Shown here one piece after another: positions 1 through 9,875 of a stretch of DNA of 64,000 bases; within the stretch, counting starts at the first letter, position 1, and every line of letters begins with the position of its first letter. Source of the DNA: Atherinomorus stipes (lineage: Eukaryota; Chordata; Actinopteri; Atheriniformes; Atherinidae); NCBI GenBank assembly GCA_023101725.1, contig JALJCO010000083.1, positions 228,501 through 292,500 on the forward strand. Reading direction: 5' to 3'. A program made the translations under genes and the position numbers. Below the pieces are notes generated by a model. The model did no database searches. It saw nothing but the letters and a program-made list of their open reading frames with translations, and was not told the DNA's origin.

Positions 1-1103
1 TTCTCGAACGGTCTTAGTTCAATGATTGGCCATAATCATCTGCCAGCGAGCAGTAAACTCAGATATGATGAGGATGATATCTTTGTGTAATTACTCCCTT
101 ACCACTGTGCCAAGGATATAAATGATTCACCAGAATCAATATGATTATGGTTATGAAAACACTCCTTGCCTGCAGCAAAAAGAATAGATCTGTAAAGGAT
201 ATATTTCCCTTATTTTTAAGACACGAGTGAAACAAACACTATCATAGAAGGTCAATTGAAAATTCATGATACTTTAAATTGTGTTCCAGCAGCAAGACTA
301 ACACAAAAGTCCATGGATCACATATGGCTGGAAAAACATGCCCCGAGGCTGGAAAACATATTAACTCGTAATAGATCTCAAATAAAGAATGATAACCCAC
401 TTAATGGTCCACACTTTCCTGGGTGTGTGAGCGCCAGCTGCAGCCAGAGAGAGCGTGCTAAAAACAGGCTTTGTCTCGTTGATGACAGTTATATTGTTTA
501 CTGCCAAGCAAAACCAATTACTAAAAAGTTAATGTCATGTTCATGTCTAAGTGGTGTGCTTTAATAACGTGGAACCATGTTTGGCAGAAAGGGGGCTGCA
601 GTCTTGCCCTTTATTTGTCACTTCAGTTCTTATACTTCACTGCAAACTGGGATTTATGGTGGTTTAAGTGCAGCTGACCTTTATCCGAAAGTTCTCACCA
701 GCTTGACTTTTAACACTCGGCCTGAGGACGGGTTAGGGACAGAGATTTAGGGCTGTTGGAGCCTGCTGTAAAAAATAATGTGAATTACGTCACATGCTGT
801 TGGATACTTTAACAACTTAAGTTTATTTGGGTCAGATTTTCACTTGACAGCTCTGATATTAACAGAACAATTCCCAGTGGATTAAAACGTGGAGATTCTT
901 TAACATCTTTGTGTCTCTTGGAGATGCAAAGTTGCATCATGGTGCTAGAAACTGGGCTAGTGGGTGTAATATCTCTGATGTCATTTGTTTTCCTTTGCAA
1001 AAGATCAGCTTTTAACCTTGTTAATGTGTCTTAAAGATGTTTTTCTTTATGTAAAAGACATAAGAACAAAAACCAGCCAAGATTTCTGCTGTCTGCAGAG
1101 CTT
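1..1103. other. Unique DNA without a recognisable gene
   Basis: No repeat family, RNA gene or convincing exon was seen. The open frame at 256-564 starts at a TTG and resembles nothing I know. Composition is mixed and moderately AT-rich, as expected of fish intergenic or intronic DNA. Confidence 0.5.
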
Positions 1104-1165
1104 TACCTAAAGCTGGGGAGGCCAACTTTGGTCCATGAGGCCTGTAATCCTGCAGGTTTTAGATG
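1104..1165 (+). repeat. Fragment of a hAT-type short interspersed element
   Basis: The words GGCCAACTTTGGTCC, then ATGAGGCC and AATCCTGCAGGTTTT, resemble the fish element that begins CAGGGGTGKCCAACT. Only this inner part is left and no terminal repeat or target duplication is visible. Related fragments lie near 3994, 19441 and 47784. The family assignment is from memory of common fish repeats. Confidence 0.35.
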
Positions 1166-1610
1166 TCTGATTCAAATTAAATGACTTTCAACAAGACCCC
1201 ATTCATAAACACAATAAATAATCCTTCTGTAGATGCCAATGACCAAACAACAGATTTAAAGTCAACAGCTATTTCACAGTAAATTTTAACATTGTGTCAA
1301 AGTTAGACTTGAATGGAAGCTAGAAGGGAAATGTGAGGAAAAGGACAACTATATTTAGATTGGTTTATTTTTTTATTTTTCCTAAAGCATAAAGTATATT
1401 TATCTTAAATTTGACAAATTCTACATTATTTGTTTGTCTTCTGAAGAATTTTTACCTATTAAACCTATTACTAAACTCTGGACATATTTGCCTCAAATTA
1501 CGTAAATATCTGGATATATATTTATTTTAACTTAAACTTTCCAATCTGCTGAGATTTGAGTGTTATGGGTTAGAAGTTGGTGTTTATTTATATAAATTAA
1601 GAAACAATAA
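1166..1610. other. AT-rich unique DNA
   Basis: No gene or recognisable repeat. The stretch is rich in short A and T runs. Confidence 0.45.
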
Positions 1611-2098
1611 AATTGTGAAAAATGGCTCTCAACCGCTTTTTAAGATCAAGGACACACCCTCTACGAAGGCACGGTGCGGGGCTGCCTTTACTTCTCATAT
1701 CATCGCAGTGATGTGTGTGCGTTCGCGCATGCGCATCGGTTTCTCCATTAAAAATCATCTATGTGAAAAGGCAGGTCGCTACGCTGCCTTTTTACATTAC
1801 TGTCACATGCTACGTGACGGGCTACGGACATTCACAGAGTGTCAGTTAATTGATACTTTGCTCTCAAGCTAGCTGGCGGGCTTACCCAGCAGGATGACGG
1901 CACGAGAGAGGATTAAACAATTTTCACGTCTTTCTTTTGAGGAAAATGTCAAATTTTGGGCCCATTTATATTTGAGCCTCAAACTGAAGGCTAAAACAGG
2001 AGTTTAACAACGCTGTGATCAACAACTTAGTCGGACAGCTGCGCGGACTTCTTCTGCTAGAATAAGCTTCGGTCTCTGTGATGGCGGTGTTCATCGTA
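1611..2098. other. CpG-containing segment of unknown nature
   Basis: CpG is visibly more frequent here than in the flanks (GTGCGTTCGCGCATGCGCATCG at about 1717-1738). A word resembling GGCTGCCTTTW recurs on both sides of this stretch. It may be an old transposon or a CpG-rich regulatory patch. The 85-codon frame at 1615-1872 is not recognisable. Confidence 0.3.
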
Positions 2099-2202
2099 TA
2101 GGGGATTATCACGCTTCCGCGTTCCGGTTTCTGGAAGTTGAAACATTTGGCACTTCCTCTTCCGGGCCATGTTAACGACAGCCGTTCCTGCTCTGTTATA
2201 CT

Positions 2203-2341
2203 GTTTAAATCGGATAAACTCCAAACATACTCAAGTTTTCATTCTAGACTGAAGTGACACTGGATCAAAAGCTGGATCAAAGCGATCGATTTGCCGCGGT
2301 GAAGGGCCGAACTTTATAATAAAACACACTTTTGTTTGTCC
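2203..2341 (+). repeat. Block A, first direct copy inside the foldback element
   Basis: This block runs from a word like GTTTAAATCGGATAAAC to AACTTTATAATAAAAC and includes AGTTTTCATTC and GCCGCGGTGAAGG. It recurs in the same orientation at about 2603-2740 and inverted at about 3000-3140. The inverted copy belongs to the outer arm. The central direct copy cannot be explained by the outer palindrome alone and implies an internal duplication. Confidence 0.65.
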
Positions 2342-2602
2342 CCGGTGGGGCACAACACCGGCACTTCACAGCATGCTAGCATTAGCCAGCTAACGTTTAC
2401 TGACGTGCTTAACATTGTGCGTCTTAAAACACACAAACATCTGAAAATCGGGTCTGTACCTCCCCGTTTCCAGTGAAACAACTGGGGACTGCCAAGAAAG
2501 GAGACGCTTTCAGATGCTTGTGTGTTTTCAGCCGCACAAAGTTAGGCACGTCATCAAGCTGGCTAATGCTAACCTGCTAACAGTAGTCCGTCAGCTACTA
2601 CT

Positions 2603-2740
2603 CTGTTAAACTTTGTAAATTGGATAAACGCCAATGCCAAGTTTTCATTCCAGACTGAAGTGATGCTAAGGAAGAAGTGGATCAAAACGACCGATTCGCC
2701 GCGGTGAAGGACCGAACTTTATAATAAAACGACACACGTT
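2603..2740 (+). repeat. Block A, central direct copy
   Basis: A diverged copy of 2203-2341 (AATTGGATAAACGCC, AGTTTTCATTCCAGACTGAAG, GCCGCGGTGAAGGACCG). It sits at the axis of the large palindrome, so it has no inverted partner of its own there. Confidence 0.65.
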
Positions 2741-3240
2741 TGTTTGTGGCCGGCAGACTGCGCAGTCGTGTTAGCAGGTTAGCATTAGCCAGCTCGATGA
2801 AGTGCCTAACTTTGTGCGGCTGAAAACACACAATCATCTGAAAGCGTCTCCTTTCTTGGCAGTCCCCAGTTGTTCCACTGGAAACGGGGGGGTACAGACC
2901 CGATTTTCAGATGTTTGTGTGTTTTAAGATGCACAATGTTAAGCACGTCAGTAAACGTTAGCTGGCTAATGCTAGCATGCTGTGAAGTGCCGGTGTTGTG
3001 CCCCACCGGGGACAAACAAAAGTGTGTTTTATTATAAAGTTCGGCCATTCACCGCGGCAAATCGATCGCTTTGATCCAGCTTTTGATCCAGTATCACTTC
3101 AGTCTAGAATGAAAACTTGAGTATGTTTGGAGTTTATCCGATTTAAACAGTATAACAGAGCAGGAACGGCTGTCGTTAACATGGCCCGGAAGAGGAAGTG
3201 TCAAAAGCCGGCAACTTCCGGTAAGCGTGAAAATCCCCTA

Positions 3241-3992
3241 TTGTGTACACTATGTGGTGATTATGATCAAACGTGTTGTTAATGGATTTGAAATGCTTGT
3301 TCTTAATAGGTAATGTCAGCCAGGATAACTGTGTGAATGGCTTTTCTGACTGATTTTTTAAATCTTGTACACATTCATAAGTGCATAATGTAACATATCA
3401 GGCACATCATTATGTTGCAAGTTATAGGCTACATTTATTTTCAGGTTAAGTACTTCTTTAAGAGAGATAACATCAGAACAATAACAACATTTTCAACATA
3501 AATGAAGTGTTTTCTCTGTTGTGAGAAAACATTTTTGTGCCAAAGGACTTACCACACATATCAAATAAAATAGGTTAAACTATTGTCCAACTTAGCTAGA
3601 GACTAATCCTATTTTTGATGTAACAGGTACCAGACTAGTTAGAAATTAGACTACTGTGTAAACCATAGTATCATATTCTGTCACTCAGTGTATGTAGTTC
3701 CTCTGCAGAGCGACATTTTAAAAAAACACTTTAAATAATCGACACTTGCAAAGTTAATTGCATACTGATCATCATAAGTAAAGTATGAATAAATCTAAAA
3801 GCATGACCTGCATGTTTGGTTTGTACTTAAATTGTACCTGGAGGTTCCTGCTCTGATTCCTGACTGCAGGAGCTCTTCCAGCTCCGGTGCTGCTGACAGA
3901 CACTGCTCCCTTTTCCATCTTTGTAAGAAAAAACTCAAAAGTCACCCATATTTCCCAGCTATTCAGATTTAGCAACTGACTGTTCGTATAAA
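3241..3992. other. Unique AT-rich DNA
   Basis: Nothing recognisable was found. The minus-strand frame 3772-4062 runs out of this stretch into the following hAT-type repeat and is not a credible gene. Confidence 0.45.
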
Positions 3993-3993
3993 C

Positions 3994-4178
3994 AGGGTTT
4001 CCCCAATCCTGGTACCCAGGGACCCCTGCTCTGCATGTATTCCAGGTTTTCAACTCCACCACACCTGATTCAGATCAACTCAACTGCTCATCAAGTTCTT
4101 TGCAAGCTGCTAACGAGCCTTTCATCTGAGTCAGGTGTGCTGAAGTAGGAATATCTTGAAAACCAGCAGGGCAGGGGT
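3994..4178 (+). mobile_element. hAT-type short element, decayed
   Basis: CAGGGTTTCCCCAATCCTGG at 3994 followed by CACACCTGATTCAGAT and, near 4165, GGGCAGGGGTCCC matches the layout of a very common fish hAT-derived short element. The middle contains the typical pair CACACCTGATTCAG and its approximate inverse CTGAGTCAGGTGTGC. The right terminus is eroded and no 8-bp target duplication could be assigned. It has no coding capacity. Confidence 0.5.
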
Positions 4179-4314
4179 CCCTTTTAAATAAAATCTCATA
4201 TAGCGTAAAGAATTCAGCATTCATATCATTAATTATCTTGCTTTTATGTAGTTAACCATCTTCTAAAATTTGTAATATCCTTTTTTACAACTTTAAACTT
4301 TTGTTTTATCAAGT

Positions 4315-5361
4315 TTTATCCATCAGCTCCTCCTTTTTGAGCTAGTTGTGCTGGATGATCTGTTGTCTCACCTGCTTCTTTACTGATGGGGGGGGTGTTG
4401 GCATCTGCAGCGTTGTCAACAGACAACCTGACAGACAGAGGAGGGTGTGTAAGGGCCAGAGGGCCAGTCCGCTGTGAAAGTTGCTTTTGCGTAGCGTTCC
4501 GGCAGAAGAGGTCTGAATATTTCTTGCCGGAACACAGTTCTGGTCCGGTCCAGCTTACTTTCACCTCCGGCGTTCACGGCCCTTGCTTGGGCTATACGGC
4601 TAACTTTTGTGCTCTGCGAGAAACAAATGAAATGTGAATGTGGTGCAAACGACTAGAGGTTAGCCAGGGGCTTGAAGAGGCTAGCTTGAGGACACTCCTT
4701 CATTCAAGCGAAAAAGGGCGAGCAACCGAGACTTATGGGCTTGACACATGACAGGCAATGTCGCTCCTTCTCCAGTCATGGAACTTGCATGCCGAAGCGA
4801 AAATCACTTACCCTTTCCATGCAAGTTACATTCATGCATGTGAAATTCCGCATTCATTCACATAGATGTGCACATAAGGGCTTGCAAAGCAACAACAATG
4901 AAAGATCAACTTTTGTTGCTGTTGCATGACATGATAACCATCAAGCAGAGCAAAGTACCCCCTGCAATCTGCCACCACATTGAACATGGAGGAACAGATG
5001 ATTTTAGCTGTATCTGACTTTCCCTTACTTTATATTTCACACAGTGATTACGGAGACGTACTCTTCATAAAAAGGTGCCCGCATGGGAACTTGTTGGCGC
5101 TAGGGTGGACTTGTCCGATAAGTTTTCTCACTAAACTCAGGGTTGTCTTATTTTTTTTATTAAATGAACGGCAAGATTTCCGTCAATTCGGGCAAAACCT
5201 TCCGACTTCACCCTTGATGCCTCGTCTGTCACAGACTGCTTTGAAACAGGTGATCCAAGAACGCAGTGCTGCTGTTTATCGCATCCCGTGTGCTGAGTTT
5301 CATTTAGGTGTCGATGCGCTTTGCCTGTCGCTGTCGTTAGCAGATTAAAGTCCCTTTAGAC
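4315..5361 (+). mobile_element. DNA transposon remnant with a MADF-like start
   Basis: The segment is richer in CpG than its flanks and contains one recognisable coding remnant (4986-5066). MADF/Myb-like DNA-binding proteins are the usual second gene of PIF/Harbinger transposons, so this may be the carcass of such an element. Terminal repeats were not found and the ends given are only where composition and motifs change. The several overlapping frames at 4316-4637 on both strands are probably by-products of CpG-rich composition. Confidence 0.35.
4986..5066 (+). pseudogene. N-terminal MADF-like domain fragment
   Basis: The frame starting at the ATG reads MEEQMILAVSDFPLLY, then ISHSDYGD. MADF domains typically start with an (L/M)I-x-A-V-x-x-x-P-x-LY pattern followed by a Y-x-D helix, and both are present. 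The expected continuation, with conserved tryptophans and the KW-x-x-LR-x-x-Y segment, is absent downstream although the frame stays open to 5348. This is therefore a truncated or internally deleted copy rather than a working DNA-binding protein. Recognition rests on a short motif and could be a coincidence. Confidence 0.4.
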
Positions 5362-5395
5362 TGGCCAACAGTAGACTTTAATCTACTGTTGGCCA
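5362..5395. repeat. Perfect 14-bp hairpin with 6-nt loop
   Basis: The arms at 5362-5375 (TGGCCAACAGTAGA) and 5382-5395 are exact inverse complements, separated by CTTTAA. Another CTGGCCAG palindrome follows at 5396-5403. No T-run follows and no gene is adjacent, so this is not an obvious transcription terminator or histone stem-loop. It may be the fused ends of a small inverted-repeat element. Confidence 0.8.
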
Positions 5396-5403
5396 CTGGC
5401 CAG

Positions 5404-5699
5404 TGGAACCTGCTGAGTCTTTGAATTACTTTTCCTTTCTTTGACTAACTTCTTTTACTTTCTTGTGTGGAACAGGCCAGTTATTCATACTCCCATCCAC
5501 TGAATGTAGCAAAGGCACCCAGTAATGAGCAAGTCATTTTAATGTCAGAGAGCTGGCTCTATCCCTTTAGTGCCCAAGGCCTACATGGTCTATGCCAGGA
5601 TCCAGCTCACACAAAACATATTTTCATAATATAGATTCAGGGAGTTTTGCCATTTATTTACAGTATTTTTGCCAGTAATGTTGTTTGCCAGCTAAACAG
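5404..5699. other. Unique DNA
   Basis: No gene or repeat recognised. Confidence 0.45.
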
Positions 5700-5985
5700 T
5701 GGCATGATTCATTTATATCGTGCTTCAGCTCAGTTTACCCCTCGGCCGGACCGATGCGGTTTTTTATCGATCCTGTGGCATCTTCTGCAGCATCTTCTGC
5801 TTCTGTGCATTGTGTTGCATGGTACAGAAAATGCTGCTTGGTGATCGAAGTGCAGCATATCCTGCACATCTTTTGTTTTTCTGACTGTAGCTGCTGGACA
5901 GGAAGGTGTGCAGAGGGGTGGGGTGACATGAAGCAAAGGGCCACTGGCCAAGAATAAAACTCAAGCCAGTTTTACGAATAATCTT
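5700..5985 (-). repeat. Fish interspersed repeat related to a retroelement 3' end
   Basis: Read on the minus strand, the segment has TTGGCCAGTGGCCCTTTGC, then TTCATGTCACCCCACC and CCTTCCTGTCCAGC. It resembles a recurrent fish repeat containing CCCTTTGCTGCATGTCAYCCC followed by a CT-rich stretch, which I associate with retroelement 3' ends. Four overlapping short frames across both strands (5647-5964) come from this CT/AG-rich tract and are not genes. The family is not named with certainty. Confidence 0.4.
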
Positions 5986-6559
5986 CAGCCTCTGTTCATC
6001 TGCTCAGCCATTTGAGCCACACAGAATCCCAGGTTGGTTCTTTTGATCTGCTTTTTTTTTTTTTTTGTACGATTACAGATACCCATCTGTGTTTCTATAC
6101 AGCCCACCTTAGAGTATTTACAATGACACAGTATGTTGTGAACAGATTTTAGAGTAATATTAAATGTTTAGCTGCCCTTCAGTGAAAATACTTTTTTCCT
6201 CCCAGAGCTTCAAGCCCTTGGCTGCATGCGAGACCTGGCTTGAAAATAACCCTCTGTTCATCCTGGCTGCTCTGAAAGTCAGTTATCAAGGCTGGACCAT
6301 CGGCTTGCCAAAAGGGGTGACTGTCCAGGCAGCCCCAAATTTTCTACAATTATTTTTGTGTTTTTCCTGCTGTGAATAGCACACATGATAGTTAACTTAT
6401 TCATACATGGAAGTGCATTGATTTGTGAGTATTTATTCCTCTCCATTCCAAAGGGTGTATCTTAACCTGAAGAAGAAAAATAATAATAAAGTAAGTCTTT
6501 GGGTTTTGTCTGTCAGCGGTTTAACAGGGATGGGCGATGCTGGTCCTTAATGACCACTG
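5986..6559. other. Unique DNA with a T-run
   Basis: It includes a run of about 16 T at 6051-6066. The 71-codon plus-strand frame at 6164-6379 is unrecognised and has no supporting splice or promoter context. Confidence 0.4.
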
Positions 6560-6680
6560 TCCTGTAAGGCAAGGTTGTTCATATAGCACATTCCTTGTAA
6601 AAGAAAACTCAAAATGCTTTACATAAAACATTAAAAGCATTACAGAAAGGTGCAAAAGAAATATTAAAATAGGAGAATTA
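6560..6680 (+). repeat. TATAGC-type interspersed repeat, 5' fragment
   Basis: CATATAGCACATTCC, then ACTCAAAATGCTTTACATAAA and an A-rich tail of AAC/AAA motifs, matches the head of a highly repeated fish sequence (TTTATATAGCRC...AAGTGCTTTACAA). Similar fragments lie at 24206-24310 and 35680-35770. A different part of what I take to be the same consensus lies at 31930-32305. The class, probably retroelement-derived, is not assigned. Confidence 0.5.
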
Positions 6681-6832
6681 CAAAGTGAGAAATTGAATTA
6701 AACCCAGTCTGATCCTAGACATAAATCTCCCCTGTTTAATCGTTACATTTCTGTTTCCCATCCGAATGATGTGGACAGAAACCCCAGAACAAATCACCAC
6801 CACACTTCAGCATTTAAACTGTTTCATTATGC

Positions 6833-7301
6833 TTAAAGGAATAGTACACCCACAGAATAATGTGCGTTCATTGCAACCTGTCCTCCAAAGTCATACGTAC
6901 TATACGGTCGTTTTTGCATGCACGAAAATACGCTCTCTGTGAGCGTATTTCACACGCTCCCTGTCACCCCTGGCGGCGGCAGGAGGAGAAATGACGGCGA
7001 GTCTGACTAAAGAGAAGGAAGCCGACTGAAGAAAGATATTTAACAACTGGTTGAAACACTTGAGGCGTGTTTAGCTCAACTAGTTGGGAAGCTGCTCCAG
7101 TGGTCAGAGGCTGCAGTTCTTCCACGCAGCCGGTCTCGGCACGATTCTCATCCTGGGACCCTCTGCAGCCCCCACTCTCTGCCCCCCTTTCCCTGTCCTC
7201 CCATCCGGTGATATAAAGGCCGTCCAAAGCCTTAGGGAACCCAAGTTTTCCATCCCTGATTTATATTCACATCTTGTCACAAGCTTCATGTATCCGGATC
7301 T
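6833..7301 (+). mobile_element. TTAA-starting repeat, left part
   Basis: TTAAAGGAATAGTACACCC at 6833 has the form of the TTAAAGG termini seen on other elements of this window. Inside, 7042-7107 (ACTGGTTGAAACACTTGAGGC and on to AGTTGGGAAGCT) matches a copy at 11785-11865. No matching right terminus was found before the next element begins at 7302. It may have been truncated by that insertion. The frames on both strands (6964-7305) have no recognisable product. Confidence 0.4.
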
Positions 7302-7833
7302 TTAAAGATAGAGTCCAAAGTCCCTCCAGTGTTTCTGTTTGCAAACAACAGTATTCATACTGAGCCCCTCCCTCTCAGGCTAATGGCCGCTTCGTTCTTC
7401 AGCCTATTCAGCTTCAAGTCTCTCCTTCAGAGCTCAGAAGCGGGTAAAAGCCAAACCAATATTAACCCTGGGTTTTTAACGTGCACAATCTCAAGCTCTT
7501 ACCTTTTCTTTGGTGCATCCGCCATTTTTCTTTCTTTTTTTTTTCCTTCGAGAGTTCGAGAGACTGGTGTCTGCTCCAATCAAGAGCTTATTCCCACACA
7601 GCATCATGCTCTTAGCTCTGTCATTGGCTGGTGAAACAGAAATCTCCACCCAGAAACGTCCCGACCACAAGAAAACAAAACGAAAGAGTAAATTACAGGC
7701 AGGGGGAGAGAGAGTCGCATTCAAACGTACCACTGCATGCGAGCTGAAGCCCAAAGGCACGGATTGAGACGGATTTCACCTGCACAAGTCTAACGTTTAT
7801 TTTCACGAGGGGAACTTAGGACTCTACCTTTAA
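7302..7833 (-). mobile_element. TTAA-flanked short element, copy A of the micro-ORF family
   Basis: TTAAAGATAGAGTCC at 7302 and GGACTCTACCTTTAA ending at 7833 are inverted repeats, each including TTAA, consistent with a TTAA target. The interior is homologous, in reverse orientation, to the element at 40734-42108: both contain the sequence around TTTCTGGGTGGAGATTT and the TTTGCAAAC/CAGGCTRATGGCCGC stretch. It is non-autonomous and carries only the remnant of a small open frame (7380-7525). TTAA targets are typical of piggyBac and some other superfamilies, but no transposase is present. Confidence 0.65.
7380..7525 (-). pseudogene. Micro-ORF family, copy A (decayed)
   Basis: On the minus strand the ATG at 7525 gives MADAPKKR and then a stop. 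The AGGTAAGAG at that point also looks like a splice donor. Beyond it, shifted frames retain a degraded version of the region seen intact in copy D, ending in LKNEAAISL (compare LKSDAAISL in copy D). This shows descent from the same short basic protein but no ability to encode it now. Function is unknown; by analogy with other transposons it may have been the first exon of an accessory or transposase protein. Confidence 0.5.
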
Positions 7834-9139
7834 TATCATAGAGAAATGTCCTGAATATCAACACATATGTTTTAAAGGAATAAAATGTTCTGGATTGGTG
7901 GTTTCAAAAGAATATCTTCTAAACAAAGCAACACTTAACAGTTTCGGTGAATTAAACCAAACGTTCAGGCTCTTTGAGGCTGTGACTCCCCTCACATGGT
8001 GTCTGCCCATTATAAAGTCTGACCCATGTAATGCTGCAGGCGGGGGTGAATATGCAGGCGAGCCAAGATATCGGTGACTTTCAATGACTCATAAATGAAG
8101 CTTCATGTTTGAGTTATTGGCATATTTTAATAATCATGGATGAAACATCACGGTGCAGCTGGTGTGACATCCTGTTCTTCCCATCTGTCTGACTTTCTGA
8201 TTCCAGTTCTGTTATGAATCCATTCATCTTATTAGCATTTGTGTGATACACTTATTAATGGTGAGCCACTGCTGAGAGAAGTGTTTCAGACTGAAATGAG
8301 ATTCTGTCTTCTTACTGAACAGGATCCATTTAGTGAGACTGATGTGCAAATGGATTCTGGCACTAATGGGCTGGAAGAACTGTGAATAGGTGAGACATTC
8401 CCAGTGCAGAACTGGTTCTGATCTGAAAGAATTGAGAGATGTACACTAGCATCCAGATAAAGTAGAAGACGTGGACTGATCTTTTTGATTTTGTGAACTT
8501 CCATCTCTTAAATCTCATCCACCATTTGCAGCCACAAAACAGCGTATGTTGCATCTGCGTGGTTCTGGGGTTGAAAACTCCCTCTTCAAACTGTGTGTGT
8601 GCCAGTTCATCATGAGTCCGCTGTGGCAGCTTGGGGAAAATCGAAAGTGTCCCCACATGTTCCAGCAGATTTATTAGGAACGTGTAAAATGCTGCCGCGC
8701 TGTCTGCAGCCAGAGTGAAAAATAGAAGGGTGAAACATTCTGGAAAAGATGAAGCAGTTATTGAAAATTGCTGATGTTGGCAGGGGCAGTGAAGCTTCAG
8801 GACAAGAAAAATGTTTCGAGGGCACACAAGGAGTGATTACTTAGCCCAAAGTGTGGACTGTAGGCCTGTGGGGGCAGCCACAGTGGCTGTTTTACATTGA
8901 TGGCCAGCTTAAGCCTTGGAACTGTAAATATCTGCCCAGGTGTGGATGCCTTGGTGTTCATTAAGCAATTGTGAGTTTGTTTATTCCCATATGGGATGGC
9001 TCTTTTGAGATATTTCAGACTCGGCTTGTTAGCTCTGTGTTGGATCTGCCTCAACTTTAATCCATGTTTATGTCAGGGCTGTTTGTGCTGTTCCAGTGAC
9101 GTATTTTTAAAAAAAACATGAAACAAAAAGCTTTAAAAC
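7834..9139. other. Unique DNA, no supported gene
   Basis: The longest open frame of the window (154 codons, minus strand, 8363-8827) lies here. Its product has no recognisable domain, is rich in Phe/His/Ser, and lacks splice or promoter support. It is treated as chance. Confidence 0.45.
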
Positions 9140-9385
9140 TGACTGAATGCAGAAATCTTAGCAAATATATTTTTCTAATTTCTTGTCAAAATATTCCATC
9201 ACACTCAAAATAAGATAAAATTACAGAGAAACACTTGAGTTAGATCTTGTTTTAGGGCAATGCATCTTATTTCAAGAAATCTTATAAAGAAAAGATTTTA
9301 CTTATTCCATTGGCAGATTTTTTCTTCTTCCTGTAATTAGCAAAAATAAATTGGCCAAACTTCTTCATTAATATAACATAATGAA
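9140..9385 (+). mobile_element. CACTGCAAAAA-type hAT short element
   Basis: The series GCAGAAATCTTAGCAAATAT, CATCACACTCAAAATAAGA, GCATCTTATTTCAAGAAATC and ATTCCATTGGCAGATTTTT is collinear with 51415-51700, which still shows the start CACTGCAAAAACTC. CACTGCAAAAA is a common terminus of fish non-autonomous hAT elements. The ends of this copy are eroded, so no target duplication was assigned. Confidence 0.55.
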
Positions 9386-9599
9386 ATTAGTTCGTGTTGG
9401 ATGATGCAGCAAAGTATGTTGTTATAAATCATAGCATCAACTTGATACAACACAGCCATTAGTTTAGCAATTTGTAAAACTTGCCTGTGTAAGTTGAAAC
9501 CACGTTAATCTGAAAGTTGAGTTAACTCACAATTTTAGGACAGTTTTTTAAAAGTTAAAGACACTTGAAATTTATTACAGTGTAGGTGGACTCTTCTCC

Positions 9600-9770
9600 T
9601 TTTCATGCATCACGGGATGGAGAGGCAGCTCCGAGTATGGGGTACCTGTCATCATTGCAGACGGATCTTACCAAATCTACAGCACCAAGAATTAAAGCAG
9701 TTCTGAAGGAAAAAAAAAGGGTCCGACCTAGTACCGTCAAGGTAGACCCAATAAAAATGTGTGTATGTGT
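9600..9770 (+). pseudogene. Tc1-like transposase, C-terminal fragment
   Basis: The plus-strand frame contains RIKAVLKEKKRVRPSTVK, the characteristic C-terminus (RIKAVLKAKGVQP-like) of a common fish Tc1 transposase. The same C-terminus appears on the minus strand at 46,500. Downstream, GTAGACCCAATAAA corresponds to the start of the family's TAATAAAGTGG terminal region. All other domains are missing. A poly-A stretch has expanded within the codons. Confidence 0.65.
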
Positions 9771-9875
9771 ACTGGGGCACTGTTAACAAAGCAGACACAG
9801 GACTGTTGTTCACGGTGTCTCCTTTGCTTGTTCAGCAATGGAGGAGATCAACATTTATCTCTGGTGACTGCACCG

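Larger units (their letters stand above)
2101..3238. mobile_element. TA-flanked foldback element with nested inverted repeats
   Basis: Termini GGGGATTATCACGC (2101) and GCGTGAAAATCCCC (ending 3238) are inverted copies flanked on both sides by TA, consistent with a 2-bp target duplication. The arms 2101-2578 and about 2765-3238 are long inverted repeats. Each arm contains a smaller inverted repeat, B/b (for example 2370-2443 against 2508-2578). The unpaired centre is a direct copy of part of the left arm (block A). Block order is roughly A-B-c-b-A-B-c'-b-a. There is no transposase frame; the 80-codon minus-strand frame at 2806-3048 runs through an arm. The TA flanks suggest a non-autonomous Tc1/mariner-type or similar element, but the superfamily is not established. 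Confidence 0.75.

Noticed and set aside
5647..5964. Five short overlapping frames on both strands
   Set aside because: They fall in a repetitive CT/AG-rich retroelement-like segment; composition explains them.
8363..8827. 154-codon minus-strand frame, the longest in the window
   Set aside because: No recognisable domain, no supporting promoter or splice pattern, another minus frame (8610-8825) overlaps it, and the length is within chance for 64 kb of AT-rich DNA on six frames.
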